In this document: positions 18,260-28,104 of the stretch, in pieces
Layout: every line of letters starts with the position of its first letter
Numbering within the stretch: position 1 is the first letter of the stretch
NCBI RefSeq assembly: GCF_039871975.1
Contig: NZ_JBDPLL010000001.1
DNA from: Trichormus_B sp936914905
GTDB taxonomy: Bacteria; Cyanobacteriota; Cyanobacteriia; Cyanobacteriales; Nostocaceae
Direction: 5' to 3' (one strand)
DNA: 64,000 nt
Made by a program: the position numbers and the translations under genes
Notes under the pieces: model-generated
Database searches by the model: none
Told to the model about the DNA's origin: nothing
The model's input: only the letters and a program-made list of their open reading frames with translations

Positions 18260-18345
18260 GGACTTACGCAATTTGGTTAATATCAACAGATTTTCGACAT
18301 CTGACGCACCTTACAAAAGACTTGAGTATAACACTTGCGTAAATG
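18260..18345. mobile_element. MITE-like element, GGACTTACGCA family, copy 1
   Basis: It begins GGACTTACGCAATTTGG and ends ACTTGCGTAAAT, an imperfect inverted repeat. The interior (atcaacagattttcgacatc) matches the copy at 20.1 kb. It encodes no protein and abuts the end of the HCP pseudogene. Confidence 0.6.
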
Positions 18346-18860
18346 CTACTTTATATAGACACTATTAAACTTAAATGTCAGCACCAGTTTTTGTTTCAGT
18401 ACCCATTGGGGAAACATAATCGCGGAAAAAGTGATTTGTTGCTCAAAAGATAATTCTTTAATTCTGTTGAACAGATTATCTGCTGCTAAGGAAAGTTGGA
18501 AATTAGCAGGAGTAGAAATAATCGTCTGACCCTCTATTCCTTGCGCTAGTAGATACCAAAATAACAACTGAGTGGTATCACTCAAAGAACCATATTCACG
18601 AGAAATTAAGTTATCTGACTGATTGATTAAATAACGTTGAATTTGTAGCTGTTCTTATGGTGATAATTCTTCAACTTGATGAAATAAACCTTCAGCAATT
18701 TCTGAATAAATAGTGCTGGCATAAGGGGCTACTGGTTTAATTGAATCACGCATTTATTGATAAATAAACCAAAATAAACCTAGTTGTTGTTCCACATCCA
18801 ATTTACGCCAACATTGGATATGTTCACGAATAACGGGATCACCTATTAGTGTAAATGTCA
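18346..18860 (-). pseudogene. Helical carotenoid protein (OCP N-terminal domain homologue), broken
   Basis: From ATG 18860 on the minus strand: MTFTLIGDPVIREHIQCWRK, LDVEQQLGLFWFIYQ, TAA, IKPVAPYAS, EGLFHQVEELSP, TAA, EQLQIQRYLINQSDNLISRE, YGSLSDTTQLLFWYLLAQGI, FQLSLAADNLFNRIKELSFE, QQITF. This is the all-helical carotenoid-binding domain of the orange carotenoid protein family, standing alone as in HCPs, which carry a carotenoid and quench singlet oxygen or excitation. Two in-frame TAA codons disrupt it and the C-terminus degenerates after QQITF. Its loss fits relaxed light stress. Confidence 0.78.
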
Positions 18861-18861
18861 T

Positions 18862-19289
18862 CACTGCTCCAATCAGTCATACATAAGTAATGGATTATAC
18901 TACTGATTTATACAAAAAGATCCTTATTTAAAACCCTACTGAAGATAGATATATTTTTTATAAAAACAAGAAGAATTAAACATAAGAATAGAACTTAAAC
19001 TGGGCGGAGTGATTGCCAAAATATTAAGATTTATGATTGCCTAAAGAGGTAATTATAAAGCATAAATAATGCTGAGCAAGGTGGAGGAGTTATCCAATTT
19101 TGGAGTTACCCCACGGATAAATCCGAGGGCTTAGATTGTACCCAAAAAGAATTATGGGTAACTTCAGATCAATTTATTCCCTATCCAATCCAAAATTGAT
19201 ATAGGAAAGAATAGGGAATAGGTTTAAAAGTTTTTTGTATATAAATGTCAAGATCACTATCTGTTCTTGTTCAACTGAAAAGCGCTATA
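18862..19289. other. Non-coding stretch
   Basis: 428 AT-rich bases between the HCP relic and the DUF6335 gene. No gene is seen. A short hairpin-like stretch with cccc-acggataaatccgagg occurs near 19110. Confidence 0.45.
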
Positions 19290-19709
19290 TTATTCCCATC
19301 TTTCTTGATAATCTTCAGCGGACGTTGGATCTAGTTCCCAACGAGCCTCATCACGATGTTCTAAAATTTTGTTGGTGCGAAGAAAGGCATAATCATTCAT
19401 TTCTAAACCGACTGCTCTCGCTAATTCCTCAGTTACATTTTTTTCAGGAGTAGCAACAGTACCACCAACAGCTTCATCTCCTACAGTTTCTTTCCAGTAA
19501 GTATCAACTTCATCATCAGTAATTGTGAATTCAGCAGGAAATTCAGGACTGCTTTCTGTATATTCTTGTCGGGAATGTTCAGCAACATTATAACCGTGTA
19601 AATCTTTTACACCCGTACCGTAGGATTCAGTAATTTTCTGTAGTAAATCATCAGATTTATTTTCATGTCGCTCTTGTTTTTTATTCATGAGAATAGCCAC
19701 TTTCATCAT
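19290..19709 (-). CDS. DUF6335-type cyanobacterial protein
   Basis: This acidic 139-residue soluble protein contains ESYGTGVKDLHGYNVAEHSR and ITDDEVDTYWKETVGDEAVG, then NVTEELARAVGLEMND and ILEHRDEARWELDPTSAEDY. I recognise this as the cyanobacterial DUF6335 family; its function is unknown. The start may be the ATG at 19688 (MNKKQERHENK) instead of 19709. It opens a run of stress-type genes (DUF2267, PfpI-like, DUF6658-like, cupin) although on the opposite strand. Confidence 0.75.
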   Translation of the reverse strand: MMKVAILMNKKQERHENKSDDLLQKITESYGTGVKDLHGYNVAEHSRQEYTESSPEFPAEFTITDDEVDTYWKETVGDEAVGGTVATPEKNVTEELARAVGLEMNDYAFLRTNKILEHRDEARWELDPTSAEDYQERWE

Positions 19710-20074
19710 TTTAATGATATGATAACGCTTGACTAAAATATATTTATCTAACTAGCGATTTATAACCTAAGTTATAAAAAATATATCTCCAGAGACCGAA
19801 GTGTTGTCAGTTATTAAGGATTAGTCTGGTAGATGATAATTCATAAATAAAAATGCTCTTTTAAAATGGTTGATAAAGTAAATAATTTTTTTATGGTGCC
19901 TCCTAGCTAATTTGCTAATTCTTATTTTCTCAAATTCCCAAATCTTTACATAGCCGTACTACACACAACTTAATATTTATTTGACTAAAAATGGGTCCTT
20001 ACAAAAAGGTATTTTATGTATTTAGGAATTAGTTATTTTAGATATTTTGGAGATAGATATTCTTGAGAGTTTAA

Positions 20075-20204
20075 GACTTATGTAAGTGTCACAATAAATT
20101 CTCTTGTATTCTCTTGTATGGTCAGTCAGACCTATAAATTGGTCAATACCAACAAATTTTCGATATCTGATGCACCATACTAATATGCCAGTTGCGTAAG
20201 TCCT
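20075..20204. mobile_element. MITE-like element, GGACTTACGCA family, copy 2
   Basis: It begins AGACTTATGTAAGTG and ends AGTTGCGTAAGTCC, so the ends are imperfectly inverted. The interior caccatac and accaacaaattttcgatatc match the copy at 18.26 kb. It contains a short duplication (ttctcttgtattctcttgta). Confidence 0.6.
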
Positions 20205-20260
20205 GGAGTTATCTAATCTAATTAATCCTTAATAATCACTATTAATTTGGAATTAAAACA

Positions 20261-20270
20261 AAGGAGGTAA
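20261..20270 (+). promoter_or_regulatory. Strong ribosome-binding site for the DUF2267 gene
   Basis: AAGGAGGTAA, an almost perfect complement of the 16S rRNA 3' end, lies 8 bases before ATG 20279. Most genes in this window lack such a site, so it both fixes the start and suggests efficient translation. Confidence 0.8.
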
Positions 20271-20278
20271 CTAAAATA

Positions 20279-20656
20279 ATGGAATATACAGAGTTTATTA
20301 CCCATGTACAAAGTCTAGCTCAATCAAATTCCCGTGAAGAAGCAGAAATGGCTACTCGTGCAACATTAGAAACTCTAAAAGAACTTATACCTAAACATCA
20401 AGCACAAGAATTAGCAGCACAAATACCTCCAGAATTAAGTGAATGTTTGCAAGGAAGAGAAATTGAAGCTAGTCAATCTTTCTATTTGCAAGAATTTATT
20501 GAACGTGCTAGTCATAAAGAAAACATAGAACCTACGACAGCAGCAATGCACGTCCGGGCTGTGTTTGCAGTTTTACAAAGTGCGGTTACTCCTGAGAAAT
20601 TTAAAAAACTCCATGCTTATTTCTCACATGATTATGAAGAATTATTTACCGTATGA
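20279..20656 (+). CDS. DUF2267 domain protein
   Basis: A 125-residue helical protein: MEYTEFITHVQSLAQSNSRE, ATRATLETLKELIPKHQAQE, LAAQIPPELSECLQG, FIERASHKE, then AMHVRAVFAVLQSAVTPEKF. This matches DUF2267, a family often found in stress-responsive operons; its biochemical role is not known to me. It is full length with a very strong ribosome-binding site. It lies 77 bases upstream of the PfpI-like gene on the same strand, so the two may be cotranscribed. Confidence 0.85.
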   Translation: MEYTEFITHVQSLAQSNSREEAEMATRATLETLKELIPKHQAQELAAQIPPELSECLQGREIEASQSFYLQEFIERASHKENIEPTTAAMHVRAVFAVLQSAVTPEKFKKLHAYFSHDYEELFTV

Positions 20657-20733
20657 CGAACAAATTGCTTGAATATTGCTTAATCGAATATTTGGTAACT
20701 TGAATTTTGAAATCAACCAGGGGAAGAAACCTA

Positions 20734-21834
20734 ATGAGAAATAATAACCATATTTCTAGAAATAAAAAAGTCGCTATCCTGATTGAACAAGGAGTCGAAG
20801 ATGTAGAATTTCTTGTTCCTTTTAATGGTTTGAAACAAGCAGGAATAGAGGTAGTAGTGCTTGGTTCACGGATGAATGAAAAGTATAAAGGTAAACGAGG
20901 CAAACTCAGCATCCAAGCTGATGCAACGACAACAGAAGTTGTGGCTGATGAATTTGCAGCAGTGGTAATTCCTGGTGGTATGGCTCCTGATAAGATGCGC
21001 CGCAATTGTAATACAGTTTGCTTTGTAATGGAGGCTATGAAGCAAGGTAAATTAATAGCCGCAGTATGCCACGGTCCACAGCTTTTAATTGAAGGTGATT
21101 TACTAAAAGGTAAACAAGTAACAGGATTTGCTGCTATTTGCAAAGATATAACTAATGCTGGTGCAGATTATCTAGATGAACCAGTAGTTGTGGATGGTAA
21201 TTTGATTACATCTCGTGAACCTGGAGACTTGGCAATTTTTACAACAGTACTGTTAAATAGTTTAGGTTATGGTGGTAAAGATGCTGTTTTACCTAATGAA
21301 AAAGATACTGGTGCTGAATGGTGGAAATTAGCTGATGCTTGGGGTGGTTCAACAAAAAACGAAATTGTTAAAGGTTTGAATACGGCTTTAGGTGGTGAGT
21401 GTTATTCGTTAGAAGCTTTAGAAAAATATTTACAAAAAGAATCAGATCAGGAAGTGAAAAATCTGTTTCTAGAGATGATAGCTAATAAAAATCAGCACAT
21501 TGAAAAGCTGGAAAGTTATCTTCATCGTTTGCATGAAAAACCGTCTTTAACTGCAAATATTACTAATCAATATGCTAAGCTTAAAACAGCTTTGACGGGT
21601 AGTGAGAATATCTATCAAATTCGTTGTGCATTGGGTGATATACAAACAGCAATTGGTGATATTAGCAATTTGTCTGCAATGCTTACTGACCCAGTAGCAA
21701 CGGTAATTTTCAAAGAGATTCACAACGATTTGGGTAAATATGAACAGCGATTGGTTGAGCTTTATCGAGCGCGGATTGCTGCTGGTGTGAGGCCTCCTAA
21801 ACCAACTTCTAGGGCGGCTGTAACTCAAGTTTAA
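20734..21834 (+). CDS. DJ-1/PfpI-family protein with helical C-terminal extension
   Basis: Residues about 10-190 form a PfpI/DJ-1 class I glutaminase-like domain: KKVAILIEQGVEDVEFLVPF, AAVVIPGGMAPDKMRR and the nucleophile elbow AAVCHGPQLLIEG with Cys112 and His113. Such proteins act as glyoxalases, deglycases or stress chaperones. Residues about 195-366 are helical (GGECYSLEALEKYLQKESDQ; MIANKNQHIEKLESYLHRL) and look like a four-helix, ferritin-like extension. The start at ATG 20734 is preferred because AGGGGAAG lies upstream; an upstream TTG at 20707 is less likely. The total is 366 residues, about twice a plain PfpI protein. Confidence 0.85.
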   Translation: MRNNNHISRNKKVAILIEQGVEDVEFLVPFNGLKQAGIEVVVLGSRMNEKYKGKRGKLSIQADATTTEVVADEFAAVVIPGGMAPDKMRRNCNTVCFVMEAMKQGKLIAAVCHGPQLLIEGDLLKGKQVTGFAAICKDITNAGADYLDEPVVVDGNLITSREPGDLAIFTTVLLNSLGYGGKDAVLPNEKDTGAEWWKLADAWGGSTKNEIVKGLNTALGGECYSLEALEKYLQKESDQEVKNLFLEMIANKNQHIEKLESYLHRLHEKPSLTANITNQYAKLKTALTGSENIYQIRCALGDIQTAIGDISNLSAMLTDPVATVIFKEIHNDLGKYEQRLVELYRARIAAGVRPPKPTSRAAVTQV

Positions 21835-22101
21835 ACAAGCAGTTTTTATTCCCTTCCCACTAAAAGAATAAGGTCATACTAATAGGGTAGAGGGATAATG
21901 CTTCTGCGTAAGGTGGAATCCCACACCCTAATTTCATATTGGGAAGGGAGTAGAGGATGTTTTAAAAGTCTAAAATGTCATACTGTAGCTTGCTTCCTGC
22001 AGGGTATGTAGGGATAGCGAATGACGAATTATACGTATCCTCTACTTTGACAACATCCTCTTACTGCTGATTGCTTTTGTATAATACATTTGAGGTTGTT
22101 T

Positions 22102-22488
22102 ATGAAGAATATTTTACGTCAGATAGTAATTATTTCTCTGTTAGTTTTGACTTTCTTTGGCATCCAATTTGTGAACTATGGTAAATCTATCCCATTGGCA
22201 CAAGCTGATACAGTCAAGACTCCAGAAGGTATTTATTACAAAGGTACTCCTGATACGGAAACAGTTAGAAATAACCAGCAGCTAGAAAATGCTCAGGAAA
22301 GGCTTAAAGAAACTACTGAAAATGTGAGAGAAAAACTCAATCTTGATGAACCAATTTCTGATTCAACAAAGGACTTTTTACAGGATGTACAAACCAACAT
22401 TGAAAAAACGGTCAAGCCAATTACTGGTGGTAAACGTGGGTATTACCAAGACAATGTCCCGGAAAGTCCAGTTAGAAATAATAGATAG
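22102..22488 (+). CDS. Small secreted protein, DUF6658-like
   Basis: A 128-residue protein with a clear signal peptide: MKNILRQIVIISLLVLTFFG, a hydrophobic core, then PLAQADT. The mature part is charged (KTPEGIYYKGTPD; ENAQERLKETTENVREKLN) with likely helices and a basic end (GGKRGYYQDNVPESPVRNN). It resembles the cyanobacterial DUF6658 family, of unknown function. ATG 22102 follows TGAGG. It is probably exported to the periplasm or thylakoid lumen. Confidence 0.7.
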   Translation: MKNILRQIVIISLLVLTFFGIQFVNYGKSIPLAQADTVKTPEGIYYKGTPDTETVRNNQQLENAQERLKETTENVREKLNLDEPISDSTKDFLQDVQTNIEKTVKPITGGKRGYYQDNVPESPVRNNR

Positions 22489-22754
22489 TTAGGGGAATAG
22501 GCAATAGGTAAGAGATAATAACTTCTCCCCTGTTCCCCTGCTCCCTGAGTAATTTAGAGTTGATATTTCTAGCACAGTACGGCGTAAATAAACCAACCAT
22601 TTCGAATCTCTGGAAAGCTCATGCCGTATACATTTTGAATTTTGTTGGCGCAGCATGCTAGAAACACTATTCTGTTAGCGTAGCTCTCCTGAAAGAACCA
22701 TTTTGAATTCACGGCAGTACTAGCTATTTGATAATGATTGGGGGTGAAAATATT

Positions 22755-23096
22755 ATGAGTGACACGAGTGTTAAAAAAGTTGATTCTAGTTATTCACCAA
22801 CTGGTCAACTGGGTCAAAAGTATCTTGCCTCTGGTAAAAATGTGGCGATGTGATTATGGGAGAATGAAGCACCAGAGGAAGATAAGCGCCCAACACAAAG
22901 AGAATATGAGACTGTTGCTTTTGTAATTAATGGCCGGGCAGAGTTAGACATTGAAGGGCAAAAAATTTTGCTAGAAAAGGGAAATTCTTGGGTAGTACCA
23001 AAAGGTGCTAGGCATTCTTATAAAATCCTGGAAATATTTACAGCAATTGAGGCTACTAGTCCTCCGGCTCAGGTTCATGGTAGGAATGAAAATTGA
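22755..23096 (+). pseudogene. Cupin-domain protein with one in-frame TGA
   Basis: The frame from ATG 22755 would give 113 residues: MSDTSVKKVDSSYSPTGQLG, QKYLASGKNVAM, then TGA at 22851-22853, then LWENEAPEEDKRPTQREYET, VAFVINGRAELDIEGQKILL, EKGNSWVVPKGARHSYKILE and FTAIEATSPPAQVHGR. This is a single-domain cupin with the motif G-x5-VPxGxxH. The TGA stands where relatives usually have Arg (CGA to TGA is one transition). Everything else is intact, so decay is recent. Confidence 0.8.
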
Positions 23097-23344
23097 TTGA
23101 ATAAAATTAATTTTTACAACGATGACTGCACCGTGTATAGCCATCTGTTTCCATTTCTAATTATTAAGCAACTAAGGCTTTTTCTGGTTGATGACGGATT
23201 TCGTTCGCACCGCTTTTCATTAAATGATGAGTTTCCGGAATCAGCGGACAATGCTTTGAACCGTATTGCCCTATATTCTACAACCTTTTTAACTCCTGAT
23301 TCCTGACTCCTGAATTCTTACCTTTACCTCTGCACTTCCACACC

Positions 23345-24460
23345 CTATTTCCGAATTTTGGCAATTAAATTGATAATTTCTTGATAGTATAATTTATTGC
23401 CTTCTCGATCAAAGAGATTAGCAGATTTTTGGAAATCGTCAATGGCTGCTGGAATGTCTCCCAAATGTTGGTAAATCTCGCCTCTAGCATAGTAAGCGGC
23501 TGCTAGGTTGGGATTGATTTGTAATGCTCGGTTATAGTCTGCGATCGCACCGTTATAGTCTCCTAAAAAACGACGAGAGACTGCTCGATCGCAATATCCT
23601 TCTACTGAATGAGGACTTAGTTGTAATAATTTATTGATATCTGCAATTGCACCTTGATGATTTTTCTGGTGACGACGTGCATTAGCTCGTAAGCCGTAAA
23701 CTGTGGGCAAGGTGGGATTTATTTGTAATACTTGATTATAGTCTTGAATGGCGTTTTCATAGTCTTGTAATGTTCTGTAAATCAAACCTCTTTCGAAGTA
23801 TGCTTGAATGTCTTCAGGATTCTGTCGGATTGCTTGGTTAAAATCTGCGATCGCACCTTGATAATCTTGGAGATAAGACATTACTAAACCACGATTATAG
23901 TAAGCCTCACCAAAGTTAGGATTAATTTCTAATGCCTGATTATAATCTGCGATCGCACCTTGATAGTCTTGGAGAGCATAGCGACTATTACCTCGATTAT
24001 GATAAGCTGCTGCCAGATGGGGATTTAGTTGTATTGCTTGGTTGTAATCAGAAATTGCTTCTGTATATTTGCCAATAATGTGCAGAATATTACCACGATT
24101 ACTATAGGCAGCGATAAATTCAGGATAGAATTTTAAGGCTTGGTTGATATCTGTAACAGCGGCTTGATTATCTCCGCGTTGAAAAGCAGCTAAACCACGG
24201 TTATGGAATGCTTTAGCAAGATAAAAATTGATATTTTCAGGTAATTCAGCAGAATTTTTGAGTATTTTTATGACTTGTTGATAGTCTGCAATCGCTTGGT
24301 CAAATCCTGCCAGTTCCAAGCAGGAGTAACCACGGTGATAATAAGCTTCAGCCAAGTTAGAATTCAGCTGTATAGCTTCATTAAAAACTGCGATTGCCCC
24401 TTCATAATCTCCATATAAATTTTTCTGCACTCCCTGTTTTATCAATTGATCAGCATTCAT
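23345..24460 (-). CDS. TPR-repeat protein (371 aa)
   Basis: About ten consecutive tetratricopeptide repeats cover the whole protein (pattern AIADYNQALEINPNFGEAYYNRG and variants), starting at MNADQLIKQGVQKNLYGDYE. There is no signal peptide or catalytic domain. TPR solenoids bind peptides or partner proteins; the partner is unknown. Several repeats share nearly identical DNA with HIP1 sites (ctgcgatcgcacc), so the array probably grew by internal duplication. Confidence 0.9.
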   Translation of the reverse strand: MNADQLIKQGVQKNLYGDYEGAIAVFNEAIQLNSNLAEAYYHRGYSCLELAGFDQAIADYQQVIKILKNSAELPENINFYLAKAFHNRGLAAFQRGDNQAAVTDINQALKFYPEFIAAYSNRGNILHIIGKYTEAISDYNQAIQLNPHLAAAYHNRGNSRYALQDYQGAIADYNQALEINPNFGEAYYNRGLVMSYLQDYQGAIADFNQAIRQNPEDIQAYFERGLIYRTLQDYENAIQDYNQVLQINPTLPTVYGLRANARRHQKNHQGAIADINKLLQLSPHSVEGYCDRAVSRRFLGDYNGAIADYNRALQINPNLAAAYYARGEIYQHLGDIPAAIDDFQKSANLFDREGNKLYYQEIINLIAKIRK

Positions 24461-24499
24461 AGCATTTTTATCTTTCTAACCTTGCTACCAACATAAATA

Positions 24500-27400
24500 T
24501 TAGATTACTTGCAGTGCCATTGACTGGGAATTTAAAGAATCATCAAAAATTGTAGTATTATCACCATACAAATGGTACAACCGCAACTCATCATGTTGTT
24601 GCCAAATACTAAATATACTTCCTCTCCCATCATTTAATGTTTGCGAATCAATTTGATAAATATCATTTACCTGATGTAACTTCAAGCCTAGTAAATTTAA
24701 AAGTCTGCCCAGGATTTTAATTTCAGAAACTACTTCCTTCCTATGCACCACATCAATACCCAACACTCGTTTAATATGTTTATTACTTTGCACAGCCACA
24801 TTTTTCAACCAAATTAAATCAGCATCATTTTCCTTAAATACTCTACCATTTTCCAAGAATTGCAACATACCTAATGATCGCATAGCTTCAACTTTGAGAG
24901 TATAAGTTCTTAAATCTGGTAAAAAGACTTTTCCTTCACCCCAATATAATTGTTGATCCCACTCTTGTTGATCTCTGACATGAAAATGTTCACTTTCATG
25001 GGTCAGATATTCAGATATATAGTGAGTTAATAATTGTCCATAATAACCCTTATTATCGCGCAATGTTAGCATAGGAGTTACTTCGAGCCCATACATATCT
25101 CTGAGCAAATATTTATTCATTTGGTTACGTTCCTCATCACTAAGAGAATGTTTATTTAACAATTGACTATATTCACAATAATCAATATCACTAGCATTAG
25201 CTACAGCCTTAGCAGCTAATAATTGATTGTGTTGTTTAGTTTCCTTGATTTTGCGCTTAACATCTTTAGCTTTTTGACGACTTTGCACCCAATCTTTCTG
25301 GATTTTGACAATTTCCATAATCAACCTTTTTCTAGTTCCTAAATCACTAGCATCAGTAGCAAAGAAGGCCAAGCGTAAATCCCGAATAATATTATTTCGG
25401 ACTGTATTACTCCGCATCATAACTTGATGTCCATCAGCAATAAAACCATATTGCAGCGATTGCCGATAGAGACGAATAGAAGCATTTACCCTAGCTGATA
25501 ATTTAGCTTAAGTTCGTAAATGCACCGGGTCATATACCATAGGTAAATCTACATCTATTATTTTGTGTAAAGGACTCAGTAAAGCTAAATTTTCTTTTTG
25601 ATTTTCTTGATACCAATGAGATATTAACTTATAATTTGTACTACCACCACCAATTAAACCAATACCGTGTTTAGCACACCAAACAACACGGGGTATATCA
25701 TCCCGAACTCGTGCTAATGCTTGACGGGCTTCTGAGTCAGTAATTACTCCTTGAAAAATCCCATAAACGCGGTCGAAATGTTGGACATCAATACTAATTC
25801 CTGTCCCCAAAGTAGGAGTCACAAATACAGTATTATAATCTGTGATTTTCTGATTAATAGCCGTGATGAAATCACCCGTAGCATAACCAGGTCTATTAGT
25901 AGTATGGCTACTAACAACCAAAGTATCAGGAAATTCCGTTCTTAATTTATGCAATCTTTCTTTGAGGTAATATTCAATAGTTTCACTACTATAACTTCCA
26001 GTGCGACTATCAGTAGTTACATAACATTTACGTCCAGCAATTAAATCTAATTCTAACTGATAAATTAAAGGTGTTGGGTTAGGTGAATCATAAAAGGTTA
26101 CATCCCAACCCTGCTGTGGCTTCCATTGATTAAGAGCCACCCAAGGCGTAATTTTAGTTCTTGCTAAACCTTGTAAATATTCTAAAGACATATCTGTTAA
26201 ATCTGCATCCTGTCCAATTATTAAACCCCCAGTTGTGAGAACAGTAGCAATCAATTCATGAAAAATTATTAGAATTTTAACCCACCTCTGTTTACAAGTA
26301 TTACTTTTAAGTAAATGCCATAAAGATTGTTCTACTTCATCTAATATAACTATGCCTCCATGCCAATCTTCTGGATTCAGTTTCCAAATAGAATCAATGC
26401 ATAAACCGAAGGACTTAGTAATTGGTAATTGATAATTATTAATTGGTAACTTTCGTTCTTCTTCGATACTCTATGCTTCATGACTAATTACCCATTGAAT
26501 GGTAATCTTTTAACATAAAAATCTCCCTAACAGAATGCGACGAGTAATTAATAAAACTGGTTGGTTACGACTTTTAGCTTGATTGACAACTGCTTGTAGT
26601 CCAGTGGTTTTTCCTGTACTTTTAGGGGATTTCACTCCTACCAAGCCAGAAGTAGGAAAGGGGATTTTTCTAAGTAAGGCTGGTTACAAGTGAGTGCAGG
26701 AGTAATTGTTAATTCCGCGTGAGGTTTAGTTTGAGCAAGGTAAATTTCTAAGTCTACACTTTGACGATAGATTTTCTCAAAATTAGTCGCACCTTTAGCA
26801 ATAATAAACTCATCAACACCTTTTTCTATTCCCGGTAACTCGACAACTTTAACAGGACAATCTTGTTGTTAAAATAAACAACTAAGTTGAGAAATTGCAT
26901 TGTTAACATCAGCCATATTTTCGGCTTGGTTTTCAAAATCAAAACATATGTAAAAACTTCGTTGTCTTGTAACAAGAACTTCTAAATCAGGAGTGAGTTG
27001 ACGACGGGTAACGTTACCAAATTCATCTTTCACGACTCGGTAACTATTAGTAATTCCCGGAATGGCAATAGCTACATAACCTTGTGTTAAGAAAGCGGCA
27101 GCTTTCTTAACACCTTCACAAATAATTATTGAGATATTACATTCCATTATCCATTGCCAAAAACCTTCTGCTTCACCATCTTCAGTAATGAAGATATTTT
27201 CAGGCATGGGAATATTATAACGTTGGGAAACTTGCTGCCAAATTTGCAAAGTTACACGCAGACAAAATACCCTTGTTGCTGTGCTGGGGGGATGTTCATA
27301 TTTAATATACTTACGATCTTTGTTTTGTCGCGGTTGGGTTGGTTTAAAACATCCCCATTCCATTTTCTGCCAATTTTTCAGGGGGTCTCTTCCAGAACAC

Positions 27401-27660
27401 CACCAACCACCTGCTGTAATATGGCTGTAACGTTGCAACCATGAACTTTTGATCATGCCAGTATTGGTGCGTGGGAGTTGTTGGGATATGAGTAGATACT
27501 GATATGCGTTCACACCTTGCAGCGATCTAAAATTTAATCGTATTAAGAAGTATAACTCTATACAGGTATCTTGAACAAGTTCTTCAAGGTGTTGGGGGTG
27601 TAAATAATCCACAAGCATGGGCAGAAGCACTCAAAAAGAGATGGAGGAAGACAACGGAAA
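24500..27660 (-). pseudogene. CyRepA1-type plasmid replication protein (DUF3854), broken
   Basis: Three long blocks on the minus strand read as one protein of roughly 1,000 residues. The N-terminal block (27630-26869) has HITAGGWWCSGRDP, WGCFKPTQPRQ and the Toprim-like DUF3854 region (NISIIICEGVKKAAAFLTQG). The broken middle holds a Walker A (KSPKSTGKTTGL) and Walker B (GGIVILDEVEQSLWHLLKS). Block two (26254-25508) has VVSSHTTNRPGYATGDF and VTPTLGTGISIDVQHFDRVY, the helicase C-lobe. Block three (25420-24500) is the C-terminal region. Many stops and frameshifts disable it. CyRepA1 is the replication initiator of cyanobacterial plasmids, so this marks an integrated plasmid or relic. Confidence 0.75.
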
Positions 27661-28104
27661 TAAAACCTTAACACGCATCTGCTGATTTTTGATAAAAGAA
27701 TTTATAAGATATTAGTTATTAGTGGATTTTATAATATATTTTTTCTAGAAATACTTCGGTTAATACAGGAATAGCCTATTTTCCCTCTTGTGTTGTGAAA
27801 ATAATAATTTTGTATTGTGATTTTTGTGCATTATTATTAATTTTTCTTTATCAGTACATCTTTGGGAAGATAGTAATAATGAACTATAACTAGACCCCTC
27901 TCTTACAAGGAGACGGGAAAGGAATAACTTTTATTTTTCGGAGAGGCTTTGATTTTCTCCCCTTCCCTTCTAGGTAAGGGGTTGGGGGTTAGGTCTATGA
28001 ATTGTAATGCAAATACATGAAAACTGCTGTAAAAGAGTTTTGGTATTCTAAAAAATTTCATGTTTCTGAACGCAGATAAACGCAGATTAATAAGGATGAT
28101 GTCA
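27661..28104. other. Non-coding stretch with a palindromic repeat
   Basis: 444 bases without a gene. Bases about 27891-28000 form a dispersed palindrome-like element: tagacccctctc on the left and gggggttaggtcta on the right, each with a nested purine-rich or pyrimidine-rich arm (aaggagacgggaaagg; ccccttccc). This is a familiar type of cyanobacterial interspersed repeat. Confidence 0.5.

Noticed and set aside
23097..23306. 69-residue frame after the cupin relic
   Set aside because: No coherent protein character; it starts just after the cupin stop and its end is a common non-coding repeat (cctgattcctgactcctg).
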